Positions 60,133 through 64,000 of a stretch of 64,000 bases of DNA are shown here, piece after piece. Source of the stretch: Takifugu bimaculatus (Eukaryota; Chordata; Actinopteri; Tetraodontiformes; Tetraodontidae). Below the pieces are notes generated by a model. The model made no database searches and was not told the DNA's origin. It saw nothing but the letters and a program-made list of their open reading frames with translations. The stretch's first letter is position 1. The number at the start of each line of letters is the position of its first letter. The DNA is taken from the NCBI GenBank assembly GCA_004026145.2, contig CP034993.1, positions 485,580-549,579 on the forward strand. The letters run 5' to 3'. Made by a program: the position numbers and the translations under genes.

Positions 60133-60233
60133 GATTTCACTGCTGTTGTCGTTAATCAACCCGTCGGCTTAAATCTGAAGTACAGGAGGACACACACAGG
60201 TCACAGTACCGAAGCGGACAGCGAACAAGCACA

Positions 60234-60242
60234 ACTTCCGGT
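60234..60242 (-). promoter_or_regulatory. GABP/NRF-2-type ETS site upstream of UQCRH
   Basis: ACTTCCGGT, read on the gene strand as ACCGGAAGT. It lies about 100 bases upstream of the UQCRH start codon. Nuclear genes of oxidative phosphorylation commonly use GABP sites of this form. Function inferred. Confidence 0.5.
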
Positions 60243-60249
60243 CGACAAC

Positions 60250-61250
60250 CTTTCAAACTAAAACATCTATTTTGTATTCAGAAATTGTTTTATTGCTGAT
60301 CAAAGAAAGAACGGCATCTACATTGTAGATGCCTCAGTTGCATTTTCATTTAAACCCATTGCAACAACAAAACAGTGTGTATTGTGCAGAGATCACTGAG
60401 TAATTGTCAGGGATGTGTTTTTTTATATATTGTAAACATTTAAAAAATAAAAGCCCAATTTAGGGAGATCTTTTCCAGTTTAATGTGTTGAATGTGCTAC
60501 TTACAATACATTTGTGAAGGGTCTGCTGGAACAAGGTTAGCTGGAGAGAGTTCATTCCGTTGCATGAGTCAATCTCATCAGGACCAGTAAATGGGGATTC
60601 ATGTATTCCGTTCAAGCTCATTCTCAAATAATTTTCTTGAGATAAGCTGACAGTTGTGATATATTGGTACATTTTATCAGTAATTTTATTACTTGGACTT
60701 AAGTACTTTTTCTCTGGTCAGAAGGGTTTTACTGGTTGGTCATGACTCCACATGTCAGTGGGCCGCTATCTTACAAGTAGGGTAAAGGACTGCAAAATGA
60801 TGATAGAGCAAAAAAAAAAAAAAAAAGCGCCTGGTGCTGTAGTGATTGGGTAGAATGGTATGGCCAGGCATAAGAGACCTTTTAAATTTTAGATCCCTTT
60901 GACACTGACTAAAAGGGGACCTGAGGGAGGGTCAAAGCCTGTAAATGAGTGACAATTTAAAAAAATGGACAGATCAGTGAGATGGTGTTCTATATTTAAA
61001 TATGCAACTTGAATAGTGAGAAACAAATTAAATCTATTCAGGTTATTTAACTCCAAATAAAACAATTAATGCAGCCATATATAGTTGGTTGAGCATTGTG
61101 TATGATTCGTTTAAGGTCAAAGTCTAAAGGCCGACGTTATGTAATAAAAGAGGACTGGCCTATGCAGGAGAGGCTGAAAACACAGATAAAGAGCAGGATC
61201 CTAGCAACACAGTCTCAGCTTTAGTTTTCAGGGAGGCACAAAAGCGCTGC
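60250..61250. other. Intergenic region between UQCRH and the CYP2 gene
   Basis: AT-rich, with no coding signal. It holds an A homopolymer of about 17 near 60811-60827. A TAATAAAAG stretch near 61141 could be the TATA element of the CYP2 gene, which starts at 61285. Confidence 0.4.
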
Positions 61251-61301
61251 ATGATTCTGACTGCTTTGAGCCCTTGCGTGCAGAATGCATTGGATATTTG
61301 A
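61251..61301 (+). other. Upstream ORF overlapping the CYP2 start codon
   Basis: ATG at 61251 opens a 16-codon frame that ends at TGA 61299-61301, past the CYP2 ATG at 61285 and in another frame. If the mRNA includes 61251, ribosomes using it would pass the main start. Coding significance is unproven. Confidence 0.4.
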
Positions 61302-63781
61302 TTTAATCGGATCCTTCCTTGCAGGGGATTTTAAAAGTCTGCTGTTTTTCTTGTTGATTTTCATCCTGACTGCAGATTACTTAAGGAACCGTAGGTCTGG
61401 CAGCTTCCCTCCGGGACCCACGGCGATTCCTATTATAGGCAACATGCTCTCTCTTGACCGCAGCAGGACTCATGAGAGTCTGACTCAGGTAGATCGAAAG
61501 CAATTCTAATGCATCTGTTCTGATTACCACTTACGTTATTGTGCTCCTCACCTGTCGCATCTGTTCCCAGTTGGCAGAGACATATGGGAACGTGTACAGC
61601 CTGCGAACGGGCCAGACATGGATGGTGGTGGTCAACAGTTTTAAAGTCGTGAGAGAAGCTTTGGTAACTCATGGTGAAAGTGTGTCCGACCGTCCAGACC
61701 TCCCTCTGCAGGATGAAATAGCGCATGGAAAGGGTGAGGGGGGGTGGGGGGGGTCTAACACGCACAAAGATCTCAACTCTGTGACTCTCACAGAGAAGCA
61801 GACTTCCTTTTGTGTTCATTCACAGCTGCAATTAACCTCAAACAACATGTTACACATTAGGGGGAAAGGGGGAAAAGTATGTCTTTAGCATAATTTCACA
61901 TAGAATAAAGACCTCCAAACATTTTTTGGAACTTTTTTTTTTGTAATTGAAATTAAACAAAGGTTTCACGCTGAAAATAATCACTTTTCAGTGCTTTAAA
62001 TTGAATGTGTCAACATCATCTTGTTCTGCTTGTTCATCCATCAGGCGTCATTACCAGTAATGGCCACTTGTGGAAGCAGCAGAGGCGTTTCGCACTTTCA
62101 ACCCTCAGATTGTTCGGATTTGGCAAGAAGTCACTCGAACCTTTCATCACTGATGAGTTCACACACTGCGCCAACATTTTCCGTAGCTATAAAGGTAAAT
62201 GTGACAAGCGCGGGGACACGGAAATCAAGAGTCTTGCACAGAATCAGCCATTTTCACATCAAGTGTGGGTAAATTTGTGCAGGTAAACCACTCCCCCCTC
62301 ACCTCATCCTCAACAACGTCGTCTCCAACATCATCTGCTCGCTGGTTTTCGGTCATCGCTTCGAATATGGTGACAAGAACTTCAAGAATCTGATCAAGTT
62401 GTTTGACCAGAGCCTGCAGATCGAAGCCTCTGTTTGGGCGGAGGTGTGGAATTTCTTATCAATAAAAGTACAGAAAGAGGCATTCACGTGAGCAGAGCAG
62501 CTAATGCTCTTCATGGTTGCTGCCTGCTCCACAGCTCTACAACTCATTTCCTCTGTTGATGAAACACGTGCCAGGACCACATCAAACTGTGAAGAAGATC
62601 TGGAATGAAGTAAAAGACTTCGTAAGAAACGAGCTGAAGGAGCACAGAAAGAACTGGGATCCGTCAGACCCCAGAGACTACATCGACTGTTACCTGAGGG
62701 AGATTCAGGCGGTGAGTCGCACCTGATGAGGGGAATACCCTCCTTTACGACGCAAGTGATCTGCATTGTCCCATGTTTTTGGAGCATTGCCCCCTCGTTT
62801 CATCGTGTAACAACGTGTCTGTCTGTGTGCAGAATAGCGGCCAGGTCGACAGTACTTTTGACGAGGAAAACCTGGTTATTTGTGTGATGGATCTGTTTGT
62901 GGCCGGCTCTGAGACCACGTCCACCACGCTGCGCTGGGCTTTCCTCTACATGGCGAAATACCCCGAGATCCAAGGTGGAGCAGAACATGTCTTTTCCAAC
63001 CTCACCTGTTAAAATATCTGTGATGAAAGATGGTGAAGGCCACACACGTGACCTGATATTCCATATCTTGATGCCCAGAAAAGATTCAGGCTGAGATTGA
63101 CAGGGTGGTCGGACAATCCAGACCGCTGACCATGGATGACCGCGTCAACCTTCCATACACCGATGCCGTCCTCCACGAGATCCAGAGGTTCGGTAACATA
63201 GTTCCGCTCAGCCTGCCTCACGTTACCAACAAAGCCATCCAGCTGGAAGGATACAATATCCCCAAGGTCATTTCTCCTATATGAAACGCACAAGTCAACA
63301 CACTCATTCCTCTCTGCGTCTGTAATTATTAACGCTCACGATTGCGACCACCAGGGAATTATGATCATTCCCAACCTGACCTCAGCGCTGTTTGACAAGA
63401 ACGAGTGGGAGACGCCCTGCACTTTCAACCCGGGACACTTTCTGGACAATGAGGGGAAGTTCAGGAAGCGTGCAGCCTTCATCCCTTTCTCTGCTGGTGA
63501 GGAATGACACTTGTGTAAAACATGGAGGAGATTTGTCTTCTGTTCTGAGACTTATTCAGTTTCTGAATGCACCAAGTTATGGCTGTTTTCATTGTTTCCA
63601 CTCAGGTAAGCGATTGTGTCTGGGGGAGAACCTTGCCAGGATGGAGCTCTTCCTTTTTTTCACCTCTTTCATGCAGCATTTCACCTTTTCCATGCCTGCT
63701 GGGGTGAAGCCGGACATGAGTTTCCGCTTTGGAATCACTCTGGCACCGAAACCATATGAGATCTGTGCCATCCCGCGCTAA
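61285..63781 (+). CDS. Cytochrome P450 family 2 (CYP2J/2N/2P/2AD-like)
   Basis: Nine exons: 61285-61488, 61571-61733, 62045-62194, 62283-62443, 62535-62711, 62833-62974, 63079-63266, 63355-63496 and 63606-63781. All are GT-AG with the standard CYP2 phases, giving 500 aa. The N-terminal hydrophobic anchor is at about 18-32. The Pro-rich hinge is SFPPGPTAIPIIGN. WKQQRRFAL is the C-helix. The I-helix oxygen-binding motif is AGSETT (309-314), the K-helix ExxR is EIQR (366-369), and FNPGHF is the PERF-like region. The heme loop FSAGKRLCLGE has Cys 447 as ligand. The family comprises ER-bound monooxygenases supplied with electrons by P450 reductase. CYP2J-type members epoxidise arachidonic acid and metabolise drugs. 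Nothing is missing, so the gene looks functional. The subfamily cannot be fixed by eye. Confidence 0.93.
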
Positions 63782-63970
63782 CAGCCTCTAGCGGTGGAGA
63801 CGCACAATTGCAGAAGCCAGCAGGCTAAAATTGGAAGAGTAAACTGACTCTCTGCTCCCACATATTCATCAAAATTATTAGGTTCATATATTCACTGCTA
63901 CATATTCCTAATGATTTTAACTTAGCAGTGCTTTCTGTAAATTGTGTAAAGTGTCAGTGTTAATACATGG

Positions 63971-63976
63971 AATAAA
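63971..63976 (+). terminator. Polyadenylation signal of the CYP2 gene
   Basis: AATAAA 190 bases after the stop, followed by T/G-rich sequence at the window edge. Confidence 0.65.
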
Positions 63977-64000
63977 CATTTTATGGTGTCATGATGTGTT

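Overview
The window is nuclear DNA of a ray-finned fish, probably a percomorph teleost. It has small GT-AG introns, many (CA)n/(TG)n and homopolymer tracts, LINE remnants, and the vertebrate gene neighbourhood DMBX1 - FAAH - UQCRH. NSUN4, which lies between FAAH and UQCRH in human, was not seen.

Layout. 1-484: last exon and 3' end of an unidentified + strand gene. 485 to about 25.9 kb: a gene desert with microsatellites and LINE scraps, likely holding DMBX1 regulatory DNA. 26-29.7 kb: DMBX1 (+), a K50 paired-type homeobox gene, with a non-coding first exon and four coding exons (392 aa). 29.7-34.5 kb: intergenic, with a decayed tRNA-Asn. 34.5-57.9 kb: a rearranged FAAH locus (- strand). FAAH exons 1-9 lie at 57.9-54.7 kb. 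Exons 10-15 occur twice, as block B at 45.4-43.1 kb and block A at 38.0-35.8 kb. Four nearly identical GIMAP/AIG1-family GTPase genes (+ strand) sit among these exons: one between blocks A and B, and three between block B and exon 9, inside a 9.4-kb FAAH intron. 58.7-60.1 kb: UQCRH (-), four exons, 90 aa. 61.3-63.8 kb: a complete nine-exon CYP2-family cytochrome P450 (+), 500 aa.

The striking region is 34.5-54.6 kb. A segment holding the FAAH 3' exons, a GIMAP gene and a partial second GIMAP copy was duplicated as a block (34550-42844, repeated from 42845). The GIMAP genes also expanded as a tandem of about 2.9-kb units. Each GIMAP is spliced from a tiny first coding exon (ATGGACCCTG|GT) onto one large GTPase plus coiled-coil exon. 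Every copy ends in a C-a-a-L box (CPIL or CTIL), predicting geranylgeranylation. The leading promoter of each array has an interferon-response-like element. The internal promoters lack it because the tandem junction falls on it. Blocks A and B each carry one frameshift, in different exons, so only a hybrid splice path (exons 10-11 from B, 12-15 from A) reads through to a full 584-residue FAAH. The alternative is homopolymer error in the assembly.

All reading frames and splice sites were worked out by eye. Names rest on remembered family motifs and protein sequences, not on a search.
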